Below, piece by piece: positions 22,784-31,691 of a DNA stretch of 64,000 nt. This DNA comes from Streptomyces fungicidicus. GTDB taxonomy: Bacteria > Actinomycetota > Actinomycetes > Streptomycetales > Streptomycetaceae. The notes under the pieces are model-generated. The model made no database searches. It was not told the DNA's origin and was given only the letters and a program-made list of their open reading frames with translations. The translations under genes and the position numbers were made by a program. The stretch spans positions 3,286,001 through 3,350,000 of the forward strand of contig NZ_CP023407.1 in assembly GCF_003665435.1 (NCBI RefSeq), read 5' to 3'. How positions within the stretch are numbered: the stretch's first letter is position 1; each line of letters starts with the position of its first letter.

Positions 22784-23958
22784 CCGGCGCCTCCGAAGAC
22801 GTTGTTGAGCATCCCACTCCGCACGACTCGCAGACTGTCCAGCTCATCCGCGAAGCGGTCCGATGCTGACTGAATTGCCGTCGTCGCACTCACGAGCACT
22901 CGCTGCTCGTCCAACGAGAGAGCCGGGATCTGGACCTTCTTTAGAGCGCCTACGTTGAAGTGCTGCTGCGCAGTTCCAGCCGACCTGCGCGTGATCTGGG
23001 CGCGCCCGTAACCAGAGTTCAGGAACAATTCGACGAACTTCGAGTCGACGTGTTGCCCAGGTCTGACAATGATTAGATCAATACAGTTGTATCCTGCGAC
23101 TTCTGCTGGCACGACAGCCGCATCCCCGGGGCGGCCCGTTCGAATCACGACAATGTCGCCTTCCCGCAGCGTGGACTTTTGAAGATCCGCAGCGCTTTCC
23201 GGGCGGAAGTACACGAGATCTGTTAGGTCGAAGCCGCCAGGTAGGACGTTGAGGCCCCGAAGGGCAGGAACGCCTGCACTTCGATCATTGGTGTAGTACT
23301 GGGTTGGCTTCACAACAACGCCTACCGTCATCTCGTCAATGACGTCCGGCGCTGGCACCAGCTCGGCAGCATGCCTGGCTAGCATCTCGGAAAAGTACGC
23401 GTCCGCTGCGGCAGCAGCGCTTACCTTCGAATCTGTCACAGTCAGACGATGGCGCTCGACGGCCCAGAGCAGGTCGGCTAGGCGTCGCTGTTCGTCGAGG
23501 GGTGGGAGGTCGAACTCGTACGCGGCCAGCTCGCCCCAGTTCAGGTAAGGGTTGACCGAGCCACGTGAGTGAGCGATCGCGTACGCGTGGAACCTCTCGG
23601 CCGAGAGAACGAACGGGAGAAACTCCTGCAGGAGCAGGTTCTCGTCGAGGGTCTCCAGTACGAAGGTCTTCTCGCCCGTGATCCCCTCGAATTGCGGGAC
23701 GGCGACCTTGCGGAGGTACGTTCGCCTGGAGACGTAGAGGACGTGGCCGGGCTTGAACCGCTTGTAGAACATCGGCCCTATCGGGTCGCGCCCGATGACG
23801 CCCCAGTCGGTGATCGAGAGGCTGCCGCTGGGGATGTGCTCGCCGGCGAGGAACCGCTCCAGGCCAGAGGTCTCGGCGTCAACCCGGTCGGTGACATGCC
23901 GGACCACCTCTTTAAGGGTGACGCGCTTCCAGGTGGTCTTGTCGAGGCTCAGGCTCAT
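22780..23958 (-). CDS. hsdS: Type I R-M specificity subunit
   Basis: The 392-residue DNA-recognition subunit has two target-recognition domains, each followed by a conserved helical spacer. TRD1 covers about residues 1-165 and ends FDLPPLDEQRRLADLLWAVERHR. TRD2 runs to ALKKVQIPALSLDEQRVLVSATTAIQSASDRFADEL. The repeated IPxLxxDEQ-like motif is the hallmark of HsdS. The two TRDs define a bipartite recognition sequence that cannot be read from the protein alone. The gene overlaps both neighbours by ATGA. Confidence 0.93.
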   Translation of the reverse strand: MSLSLDKTTWKRVTLKEVVRHVTDRVDAETSGLERFLAGEHIPSGSLSITDWGVIGRDPIGPMFYKRFKPGHVLYVSRRTYLRKVAVPQFEGITGEKTFVLETLDENLLLQEFLPFVLSAERFHAYAIAHSRGSVNPYLNWGELAAYEFDLPPLDEQRRLADLLWAVERHRLTVTDSKVSAAAAADAYFSEMLARHAAELVPAPDVIDEMTVGVVVKPTQYYTNDRSAGVPALRGLNVLPGGFDLTDLVYFRPESAADLQKSTLREGDIVVIRTGRPGDAAVVPAEVAGYNCIDLIIVRPGQHVDSKFVELFLNSGYGRAQITRRSAGTAQQHFNVGALKKVQIPALSLDEQRVLVSATTAIQSASDRFADELDSLRVVRSGMLNNVFGGAG

Positions 23959-25460
23959 GCCGAGGCCTCCGTTCGCATCAGGGACAGGACATCGGCGACG
24001 GCCGTGTCAGAGCTCTGCGCAGCAGTACGCCAGGCAGCGAGGGCCTCGGCGAGGTCGATCTGTTCTTCCTCGCCGCTGTCCACGACGCCCCCGACGTACG
24101 TCGCGATGGCCAGGCTGAAGCCCTTGGCAGCAATCTCATCGGGGGTGGCGACCGTCGCGAACTGCTTTATGTCCGTGAAGCTGCGGTAAGCATCGAGGAT
24201 CCTCTGCTGGTGAGTCTCGCGCAGGAAAGCCTGTCCCTGTTCGCGGGAGACCTCATTGAGGGCGTTGATGAAGAGAACCTTGCCCTGACGCTCGGCGGGC
24301 TTGCGTGTCCGCAGGATGATGACGACGGCCGGCATCGGGGAGTTGTAGAACAGGCCCTCGCCGAGGCCGAGCACACACTCGACTAGGTCGGACTTGACCA
24401 GCCGCTCGCGCATGGCGGCCTCGTCACGGCGGAATAGGACCCCGTGGGGGAACAGGATCGCGGAACGCCCGGTGATGGGGTCCAGACTCTTGACGATGTG
24501 CTGGAAGAAGGCGTAGTCGGCGCGCCCCTGGGGCGGTAGGCCCCACATGTTGCGCCCGTAGGGGTCCTTGGCGAACGCGTCGCGGTTCCATGCCTTGATG
24601 GAGTAGGGCGGGTTGGCCAGGACGACGTCGAAGGTCTGCAGGCCGCCCCGGGCGTTGAGGAAGGCAGGCTTGGTGAGGGTGTCACCATGGGCGATACGGC
24701 TGTCGGTGACGCCGTGCAGGAACAGGTTCATGCGGGCGATGGCAGAGGTTCCGTAGTTGAGCTCCTGGCCGTACAGGCGCAGGTTTCGCCACTCCTTGCC
24801 CTGGCGCTTGACCTCGGCTGCGGTGGAGATGAGCATGCCGCCGGTGCCGCAGGTCGGGTCGTAGACGGACTCGCCGGGCTGGGGCTCGAGCATGAGCGTC
24901 ATCAGGTGCACCAGGGTGCGGTTGGTGTAGAACTCCTGGGCGGTGTGGCCGGAGTCGTCGGCGAACTTCTTGATCAGGTACTCGTAGCCCTGCCCAAGCT
25001 CGTCCTCGGGCAGGTTCGCCACCGACAGCGTCTTGGTCGAGAAGTGCTCGATCAGGTCCGAGAGGGTTGCGTCCGGGAGCAGGTCCTTGTTGGTCCACTC
25101 GCCGTCGCCGAAGACGCCGGGGAGGGTGTCAGGGTTGGCGGACTCGATGGCCCGCATAGCGGCCTTGAGTGCGGTGCCGACGTTGCTGGTGACCTTGCGC
25201 AGGTCGGCCCAGTGGGCACCGTCGGGGATGGCGAAGCGGTGGTTCTCCGGGAGGTCGGCAAACTCCTCATCGCCGTACTCCTCCAGGGCGGCGGCGTGCT
25301 CCTCGTCGTAGACGTCGGAGAGGCGCTTGAGGAAGACCAGCGGGAAGATGTACTGCTTGTAGTCACCGGCATCGATCAGCCCCCGCAGCAGCACTGCAGC
25401 ACCCCACAGGTAGGACTCCAGATCCCGCTGGGTGATCCGCTTCGGGCTCGTCGTGGTCAT
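23955..25460 (-). CDS. hsdM: Type I N6-adenine methyltransferase, second M subunit (NPPY)
   Basis: The 501-residue protein has an N-terminal HsdM helical domain (LESYLWGAAVLLRGLIDAGDYKQYIFPLVFLKRLSDVYDEE). A class I methyltransferase fold follows, with VYDPTCGTGGMLI (SAM motif I) and VVLANPPYSIKAWN (motif IV). It methylates adenine in the HsdS target. ATG at 25460 overlaps the stop of the upstream hsdM as ATGA. It is clearly homologous to, but diverged from, the upstream HsdM (different catalytic aromatic residue and different C-terminus). This is therefore an old duplication or a heteromeric pair. Confidence 0.93.
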   Translation of the reverse strand: MTTTSPKRITQRDLESYLWGAAVLLRGLIDAGDYKQYIFPLVFLKRLSDVYDEEHAAALEEYGDEEFADLPENHRFAIPDGAHWADLRKVTSNVGTALKAAMRAIESANPDTLPGVFGDGEWTNKDLLPDATLSDLIEHFSTKTLSVANLPEDELGQGYEYLIKKFADDSGHTAQEFYTNRTLVHLMTLMLEPQPGESVYDPTCGTGGMLISTAAEVKRQGKEWRNLRLYGQELNYGTSAIARMNLFLHGVTDSRIAHGDTLTKPAFLNARGGLQTFDVVLANPPYSIKAWNRDAFAKDPYGRNMWGLPPQGRADYAFFQHIVKSLDPITGRSAILFPHGVLFRRDEAAMRERLVKSDLVECVLGLGEGLFYNSPMPAVVIILRTRKPAERQGKVLFINALNEVSREQGQAFLRETHQQRILDAYRSFTDIKQFATVATPDEIAAKGFSLAIATYVGGVVDSGEEEQIDLAEALAAWRTAAQSSDTAVADVLSLMRTEASA

Positions 25461-26950
25461 ACGCCCAGCCCCCATTCCGCCAGCTCGGCCTCCAGCGCTG
25501 CGCGGGTCTCGCGGGCCTTCGCGTGCGCGGTCTCCAGGTCGGCCACGGCCTGCTCCAGGGTGACCTGCTCGCCGACCTCGGCGGGCTCGACGTACAGCCG
25601 GATGTTCAGGTTCCAGCTGTTGTCCTTGATGTCGTCCAGGGTCGCGACCGCGGCCAGGCCGGGCTGGTCGGCGTACTGCTGATACGCCTTCAGGAGGGTC
25701 TCGGCGTGGTCGGGCTCCAGGGTGTTCTGGTTGCGGCCTCGCTTGAAGAGCAACTCTCCGTTGACGAAGAGCACCTTGTCCTGTTGCTCGACGGGGCGCT
25801 GACGGCGCAGGATCAGCACGCAGGCGGCCAGGTTGGTGCCGTAGAACAGGTTAGGCGCCAGGCCGATGACGGCCTCCACGATGCCGGCTTTGAGGATGTG
25901 CTCGCGGATGCGGCTCTCGGCGCCCTGGCGGAACAGGGCGCCCCGTGGGAGGACGACTGCGACCCTTCCTCCGGTGGGTGCAGCGGAGGTGAGCATGTGC
26001 TGGGCCCAGGCCCAGTCGGCGTACCCCTTCGGCGGCACCCCACCCAGTTCATTGCGGCCCCACGGATCGGAGGCCCACTGCTCATGGCCCCAGTTCTCCA
26101 AGGAGAACGGCGGGTTGGCGATCACGCAGTCGAACCTGGCCAGCCGGCCGTGGTTGAAGTAGGCCGGGTCGCGCAGCGTGTCGCCGCGCTCGATGTGGAA
26201 GTCCTCCATGCCGTGCAGCAGCAGGTTCATACGGGCGATCGCGGAGGTGGTGAGTACCTTCTCCTGGCCGTACAGCTTGCCGAGCACGGTCTTCGGGTCA
26301 CCGCCGAGGGCCTTGATGTGCTGGATGACCTCGATCAGCATGCCGCCGGTGCCACAAGCCGGGTCGTAGACCGTCTCGCCCTCCTGGGGGTCGAGGATGT
26401 TGACCAGCAGCGCGATCACCTCGCGCGGGGTGTAGTACTCGCCAGCCTTCTTGTTGGACTGGTCGGCGAACCGCTTGATCAGGTACTCGTATGCCTGCCC
26501 CAGCACGTCGGGGGCGGCCTGGGAGATCGAAAGGGTCTTGGTCGAGAAGTGCTCGATCAGGTCAATCAGTTTGCGGTCCGGGAGCTTGTCCTTGTTGGTC
26601 CAGGTCGCGCCGCCGAAGATGCCGTACAGCGTGCCCTGGTTGGCCTGTTCGATCCCGCGGAAGGCGGTCTTGAGCGCTTCACCGACGCTCTCGGTGCGTT
26701 CGCGCACGTCAGCCCAGTGGCATCCCTCGGGGATGGTGAACCGGTGGTTCTCCTCGAACGCCGCATACGTGTGGTCGCCACCGGACTCGTCCAGCGCGCG
26801 GGCGTACTCCTCGTCGTACACATCGCTGATCCGCTTGAAGAACATCAACGGGAAGATGTACGCCTTGAAGTCCGCCTGGTCGATGCTGCCCCGCAGCAGA
26901 TCAGCCGCCTTCGCCAGATACGACTCCAACTCCCCCAGCGTCAACGGCAT
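25457..26950 (-). CDS. hsdM: Type I N6-adenine methyltransferase, first M subunit (NPPF)
   Basis: The 497-residue M subunit starts at ATG 26950 (MPLTLGELESYLAKAADLLRGSIDQADFKAYIFPLMFFKRISD), preceded by AGGAG. The long frame upstream is non-coding. SAM motif I is VYDPACGTGGMLI and motif IV is CVIANPPFSLENWG. It is the first gene of the M-M-S-R operon. It keeps every methylase motif, as does the second HsdM, so neither looks like a dead copy. Its C-terminal coiled segment (EQAVADLETAHAKARETRAALEAELAEWG) probably packs on HsdS. Confidence 0.93.
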   Translation of the reverse strand: MPLTLGELESYLAKAADLLRGSIDQADFKAYIFPLMFFKRISDVYDEEYARALDESGGDHTYAAFEENHRFTIPEGCHWADVRERTESVGEALKTAFRGIEQANQGTLYGIFGGATWTNKDKLPDRKLIDLIEHFSTKTLSISQAAPDVLGQAYEYLIKRFADQSNKKAGEYYTPREVIALLVNILDPQEGETVYDPACGTGGMLIEVIQHIKALGGDPKTVLGKLYGQEKVLTTSAIARMNLLLHGMEDFHIERGDTLRDPAYFNHGRLARFDCVIANPPFSLENWGHEQWASDPWGRNELGGVPPKGYADWAWAQHMLTSAAPTGGRVAVVLPRGALFRQGAESRIREHILKAGIVEAVIGLAPNLFYGTNLAACVLILRRQRPVEQQDKVLFVNGELLFKRGRNQNTLEPDHAETLLKAYQQYADQPGLAAVATLDDIKDNSWNLNIRLYVEPAEVGEQVTLEQAVADLETAHAKARETRAALEAELAEWGLGV

Positions 26951-27090
26951 CGGAAGCTCCTGCTCCCCAACACCGACCGCACTCGACCCCACTCGATCAC
27001 TGCCCGTTTCCATACTCGGCCTGCTCGGCTCGCCGTCCCGGCGCACGTGTCGGAGCCTAACGGGATCCGCCAAGGCTGTACCAAATACAT

Positions 27091-27104
27091 GTCGAAATTT
27101 CGAC
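27091..27104. promoter_or_regulatory. Palindrome upstream of the hsd operon
   Basis: GTCGAAATTTCGAC is a perfect 14-bp AT-centred palindrome 141 bp upstream of the first hsdM, in a locally AT-rich promoter-like stretch. It may be an operator for control of R-M expression, but no cognate regulator gene is adjacent. Confidence 0.4.
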
Positions 27105-27953
27105 CTCCCAGTCCAGGCCACGGCATAGGTCAACTGATGCACGTCGGGGACGAAAGCGCATAAAATTTCGCAAGCCGCCACAAGAGCGACTGGGCCCGCC
27201 GGTTCCCGTTCCCCGAGCCGGATACTGTCCGGGCGCGGTGGGAGGCTCGACAATCCCGCCGCGTGGAACTGGACGCGATCCGTATCAGCTCCTTGTTCAG
27301 CGAGGAGGGCAGGCCGACGATGAGGTCGCCGACCCCAACGGCTTTACCCCTTCGGAACGACGCGAGCGGGAGCGGGAGGAGATCGTTCAGCGTTTCCGCG
27401 TCGAGGAATCCATGAAGTACGCCGAGGGCGTCGCCAAGCTGAGGGTTCAGGCACGTCAGCACGTGCCGGCCGTCGTGACTTGCTCTCGTCGATGGCACTG
27501 CCAACGTGGTGAAGGCCGGTGGGGGTGCAGCGAGGCACACGCGCGCCTGATCGGTCAGCGCACCCGCCATCGTGGCTGACTGTCGTCGGCTGAGGTTCGT
27601 GCCACAACCGTGCCAGATACAGGGGTCAGCCACGGTCAACACCGGTGTTTTGTGGTCGAGTAGCCACTTGCTTCCCCAGCCAGCAGAGCCGCAGCTCAGG
27701 CGCGAGATCACCCAGCCTCTCTCCTAAAGTGGTTATCCAACCCTGTGACTGGGGCCAGACCCGCTGGAATTCTTCGGCCGTCATGGCTTCCAGCGGGCCC
27801 TCCTCAGGGGTTCGATCGCCTGGTCTGTCAATAAGCCGTGCTCGCCGTCTGGGTGCTGCCAGCAGTGCCGGAGGAGTCGGCCGGCCAGAGAGCCAGCTCA
27901 GCCTGCTTGATGGCGATCAACTCGCTGGCTTCCCCTGGATCGCCAGACGAAAC
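27105..27953. other. Gene-poor stretch with a possible gene remnant
   Basis: No intact gene is supported in these 850 bp. Between about 27238 and 27460 on the plus strand, coding-like sequence switches frame: WEARQSRRVELDAIRISSLF in one frame, then GFTPSERREREREEIVQRFR and ESMKYAEGVAKLRVQAR in another. This looks like a decayed gene of unknown identity. Confidence 0.35.
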
Positions 27954-29297
27954 TCAAGGCGCTAGCTCCCCCGCCAAGATTGTCGCTGCTTCGAGGATAC
28001 TTTTCTCCTCTACATCGTAACCTCGACGCAGCAAAACTGTCTTAGCCTCCATAGGTCGCAAGACGATCTCCTCCACGGGCCCTTCGTCAAATCGCAGCGG
28101 ACGATACGGATGAATAGCCTCAGGATTATCGTTTCGCACAGAAACAAAGATTGAAGGATACCGTTTTACTGAACCATCAAGGTCACGCAGGACCTCGCTC
28201 TTGAACCCGTACCAGAGGAGCCATTGCGGCACTCGATCCTCGTCCAATACTTTCCCGAACCAAGAATTACCCTCAAGATCAAGGTCCTCCAGCAAGGCAT
28301 ACGAACTCAAATCCGGGGTGCCCTGGAGCAGGATGGACCACCCCCGGGCCTTGAATGCATCCGACAAGGCCATGAAAAACTGATCTGGAAGGATCTTCCA
28401 GAGATCAAACCTGTCTCTCACGGTGGACAACAAGCGATCTGCGACGATTTCCCGGACGTAGTCCGGGCGCGACATGAGCCGAACCGTCCGATTCAGCACC
28501 AGAACAAACAGGTCGTAGAGCGGGAGCATGTCGCCGTCGTCACTTCGCGCCAGAGCGTCATAATACTGTCCGCGGTCTACGCTTGAACGCACCAAGAGAG
28601 GCGGGAATCCGTTTCGCGCCAGAGACATGTTCGCAAGCAGGCGAGCCATTCGGCCGTTTCCATCCTCGAATGGATGAATGTGCGTGAGCCAGGCGTGGAC
28701 AACGGTGGCCTCCAGTGCAGGGTTCACATCGCACTGCTGCCACCAGTCGGAGAGCTCACTCATGTGAATGGGTACTTCCCAAGGAGCAGAGGTGCGATGC
28801 TTGGTGCCACCGATTTCATTCTCCACCTCCTTATACCGGCCGGCATATACTTCCCCGCTAGCGATTAGCTCATGCAGCGAGCGCATCTCATACTCGCGCG
28901 GCCTCACAGAGCCACGCGCCCATTCGTCTGCGATTTCGTGTGCCTTATAAAGCCCGAGCGCCTCGTAGACTCTCGGATCTTGCCTGACTGCCTGCATCAA
29001 GGAACCCACGGGTGCCTGCAGTAGCTCTCTGTAGGTGAGAGCAACTTCGTTGACCTGCCTGTAAGTCCAGTCATAGCCTTCAATGCGATTACTTTCCGCG
29101 ACGAGTCGAGTCCTGATTGCCCGCGCGTAGGGCTCGAACATCTCTTGGCCTTCGAGGGCGATGCGCTCCTGTACGGCAATCGACTTTTCCCGTGAGCGCG
29201 TTGCCTTTTCTTCCACGATTCTGAAACGAGAAATAGCTGCCTCATCTTCAGCAATCAAGTAAGGGGTGCCCGCGAAAATTTCATCAACCTCTCTCAT
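27954..29297 (-). CDS. Fic-family protein (AMPylation or related)
   Basis: The 447-residue protein contains the complete Fic motif HPFEDGNGR at residues 208-216, including the catalytic His and the Asp/Glu and Arg that bind nucleotide phosphate. An N-terminal inhibitory-helix motif, SNRIEG at residues 69-74, matches (S/T)xxxE(G/N). This is therefore a class II Fic protein with built-in autoinhibition. The family transfers AMP (rarely other groups) onto Ser/Thr/Tyr of target proteins. A C-terminal domain of about 150 residues has no match I know. Codon use is relatively AT-rich, consistent with recent acquisition beside the hsd genes. The start at 29297 has only AAGG upstream. Confidence 0.88.
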   Translation of the reverse strand: MREVDEIFAGTPYLIAEDEAAISRFRIVEEKATRSREKSIAVQERIALEGQEMFEPYARAIRTRLVAESNRIEGYDWTYRQVNEVALTYRELLQAPVGSLMQAVRQDPRVYEALGLYKAHEIADEWARGSVRPREYEMRSLHELIASGEVYAGRYKEVENEIGGTKHRTSAPWEVPIHMSELSDWWQQCDVNPALEATVVHAWLTHIHPFEDGNGRMARLLANMSLARNGFPPLLVRSSVDRGQYYDALARSDDGDMLPLYDLFVLVLNRTVRLMSRPDYVREIVADRLLSTVRDRFDLWKILPDQFFMALSDAFKARGWSILLQGTPDLSSYALLEDLDLEGNSWFGKVLDEDRVPQWLLWYGFKSEVLRDLDGSVKRYPSIFVSVRNDNPEAIHPYRPLRFDEGPVEEIVLRPMEAKTVLLRRGYDVEEKSILEAATILAGELAP

Positions 29298-29354
29298 GAG
29301 CCAACCTTACGGGCCGAAACGCACCTGTGACAGGCTTTCAGTCATTCCTGACCG

Positions 29355-31021
29355 CTAGCCTCGATCTTGCATGACGGTCCGCCGACGGGGTCGGTGGACC
29401 GTTTCGCTTTCGGTGGCTGATGGCGGGCATTCCGAGGGCCCGAGTGTCGCCTCGGGTGGGCGCCGGGTTCCACTGTTCCGGGCTGGGTCCTCTTCTCGTA
29501 GGGACAGGCGAATCTGCTGGTCAGCCGGGGTTGGGCAGGAGCGCAAGCCGTTCAAGGGCGGCGGTGATCTCGCCGGTCCAGGGCCAGTGGCGGGCGAGGC
29601 GGAGGATGCGGCGCCGGCCGGTGGTGACGAGCTGGCCGGCCGCGGAGAACAGGCGGAACCGCAGCCGGCGGGGCTCGAAGAGGCGGGCCTGGCCGGTCAG
29701 GGCGAGCATGGGCATCCAGGCGAGCAGGTCGAGGGCGATCTGGACGATCTCCAGCCAGACCTTGTTCTGGGCGGTGTGGTGCAGGGGCAGGTTGCGCAGT
29801 CCGGTCGTGCGGGCGGCCCGGATGCGGTCTTCGGCCCGGGCCCGCAGGCGGTGGCGGAGCTCGAGCTCGGCGATCGGCCGGTCAGCGGTGTTGGTGGCGA
29901 AGCAGGTGATCCGCATGCCGTCCGCGTCGGTGATCCTCAACTGGGCCCCGGGATCCGGCCGTTCCTTTCGGACGATCAGTCGCATGCCCGTGGGCCAGCC
30001 GTCCAGCAGCCTGCCGGTGAGCTCGGCGACCCAGGCCCCGTCACGGACCTCACCATTGGTCTCGACGGCCGGCGTCCAGGCCGGGGCGGGGACCTTCAGC
30101 ACGTGTTCGTGGATCGCTTCGGTGACCGTCATGCCGACCGAGTAGGACAGCCAGCGTCCTCGCTTCGCGAGCCAGGACACGAAGTCGTGGGTGCCGCCCG
30201 CGGAGTCGGTGCGGATCAGGGTCCGGCGCCCGCGCCGGTACTTCTTCGGCAGTTGGGCCAGGGCCAGCTGGGTGGCGGTGATGTGGTCGGTGGCGGTGTT
30301 CGAGCCCGCGTTCCCGGGCCTGAGCAGGGCTGCCACCGGCTCTCCGGTGCCGCCCGGCCCGTGGTCGACGAACCTCATCAGCGGGTGGTGACCGTAGGTC
30401 CGCTTCCAGGTCGGGGCCGCGTCCTCCTTGTCGGAGTGCGCGATCACCAGCACCCCGTCGAGATCGACGGTCACCGTCCCGTCGGCATCTGCGCTTCCCG
30501 GTCGGCCAACCGCCAGACTCGTTCGCGTGCTTCGGCCCGCGCGGCCCGGATGGCCTGCAGAGCTCGGTCGCCGGAGGCGGCGAGGGTGTCGATCAGGCGG
30601 GAGACCGTCGGGTCGGAGGCGACAGGCCCGAACACGGCCGGCTCGGCCCGCAGCATGCCGACATCGGCGAGGCAGTCTCCGCCCAGCGCGACCGCCAGGG
30701 CCACGTCCAACAGGATCTTGCCCGGATCGTGCACCGCCCGCGGCTTCCGCCACGGCGTCAGCGCCGCGGATATCGCGGTGTCCAAGCCGGCCTTGCGGAC
30801 GGTCTCGACCAGCAGCACGCTCCCGGCCTGCGAGACCACCGCCCGGCCGCCGCCCTCGGTGCGGACAGACGGGTAGGACCCGATACGCTTCTTCACCTGG
30901 AGAGTGCTTCTTTCCCTACGGCGACATGACCCTAGACAAGTCACATCGTTGCAGGTCAGGAGCACTCTCCGCTTATTTGATCAAGCCTCGGACGCCCCAC
31001 CTCGTGAAAGCGCGAGGCTAG
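29355..31021 (-). mobile_element. IS1380-family insertion sequence, degenerate
   Basis: Inverted termini CTAGCCTCG at 29355-29363 and its complement at 31013-31021 continue as an imperfect repeat (CTAGCCTCG-N2-CTT-N-CA). They enclose a leftward IS1380 transposase broken by a frameshift. I found no clear 4-5-bp target duplication at the edges. The size of about 1.67 kb fits the family. Confidence 0.72.
29521..30896 (-). pseudogene. IS1380-family transposase, frameshifted
   Basis: The 5' part (from GTG 30896, VKKRIGSYPSVRTEGGGRAVVSQAGSVLLVETVRKAGL...) reads to VWRLADREAQMPTGR and stops. The rest continues in another frame as ADGTVTVDLDGVLVIAHSDKEDAAPTWKRTYGHHPLMRFVDH and runs to the end. The shift lies at about 30478-30490. 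The second part carries the family's VDLDG and IRTDSAGGTHDF (DDE Asp) motifs and the C-terminal REDRIRAARTTGLRNLPLHHTAQNKVWLEIVQIALDLLAW-like region. IS1380 transposases are normally a single frame, so this copy is probably inactive. Confidence 0.8.
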
Positions 31022-31303
31022 GAGAGGCAGTGCCGTGTTGACGGCGCCCAACGAAGCACAGCAACCCCCGTAACCGTCAGCGCCCAGCGCCGGCCCGCAC
31101 AGCACTCCCCGCAACATGACCGCACCACAAACGCACCAGATCCAGCGAGGAACCACGGTGAAGGCAACCGGGCCCAATGTGGCTGCATCACAGCCATTCG
31201 CCCAGGTCAGCGCCCAACCAGCCTGCACATGATCGCTGCTTCCCAAGCTGATGGCTTTGCGCCGGCCTTGACCCGATCGCTCGGTGCTGATCGAGTCACC
31301 CCC

Positions 31304-31549
31304 ATGGCTACGGACCCAAGCGAGTACGACAAGGCAATGCCGATCGTGGCCGCCCATCTCGCCAAGATCGAACCAGCGGTTGTCCGGACCCGTGCCTCGT
31401 ATGGGGGGCAACCGTTCGCGGCGGTCCATCAGGCACTCGCCGAAGCGCTGCAAGACGAGGGCGCTCAATGGGTCGTGCCCCAGGTCGTCGCGGAGTTGGC
31501 GCGCCAGATCTCGGATGCAGCAACCGATCCGAGAGGAGCGGCGGGGTGA
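31304..31549 (+). CDS. Small hypothetical protein at the island's right side
   Basis: The 81-residue frame from ATG 31304 (MATDPSEYDKAMPIVAAHLAKIEPAVVRTRASYGGQPFAAVHQALAEALQDEGAQWVVPQVVAELARQISDAATDPRGAAG) is amphipathic and helical, with no signal or membrane segment. Its composition looks like a real cytoplasmic protein. It has a weak ribosome site, so the start is uncertain (an upstream ATG at 31229 is possible). It ends 12 bp before direct repeat B. Small helical proteins of this kind are frequent near AICE att sites. The function is unknown. Confidence 0.45.
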   Translation: MATDPSEYDKAMPIVAAHLAKIEPAVVRTRASYGGQPFAAVHQALAEALQDEGAQWVVPQVVAELARQISDAATDPRGAAG

Positions 31550-31561
31550 GTGTGCAGTTGC

Positions 31562-31677
31562 GTGACAACGCCGACGAACAACGGCGGACGCGGACGTCAG
31601 CGGACCGTCAGCGCAGATGAGAGGCGCACCAGCCCAAGGCAGAGCGCTCACCCAAGTTGCTTCGGGACGAAGAGGTC
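31562..31677 (+). repeat. Island direct repeat B with tRNA-Pro-like core
   Basis: Counterpart of 17961-18080 in the same orientation. Its final block TTGCTTCGGGACGAAGAGG, followed by TC, matches the anticodon loop/3' stem of tRNA-Pro(CGG) as I recall it. The two copies enclose 13.5 kb with the DUF1828 unit, hsd operon, fic and IS1380. Confidence 0.6.
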
Positions 31678-31691
31678 ATAGACCCCGCTAC

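Noticed and set aside
27130..27711. 193-residue minus-strand frame upstream of hsdM
   Set aside because: No domain, poor composition, no ribosome site, and it would cover the operon's promoter region.
29371..30876. Plus-strand frames across IS1380
   Set aside because: Shadow frames of the transposase pseudogene with no protein-like features.
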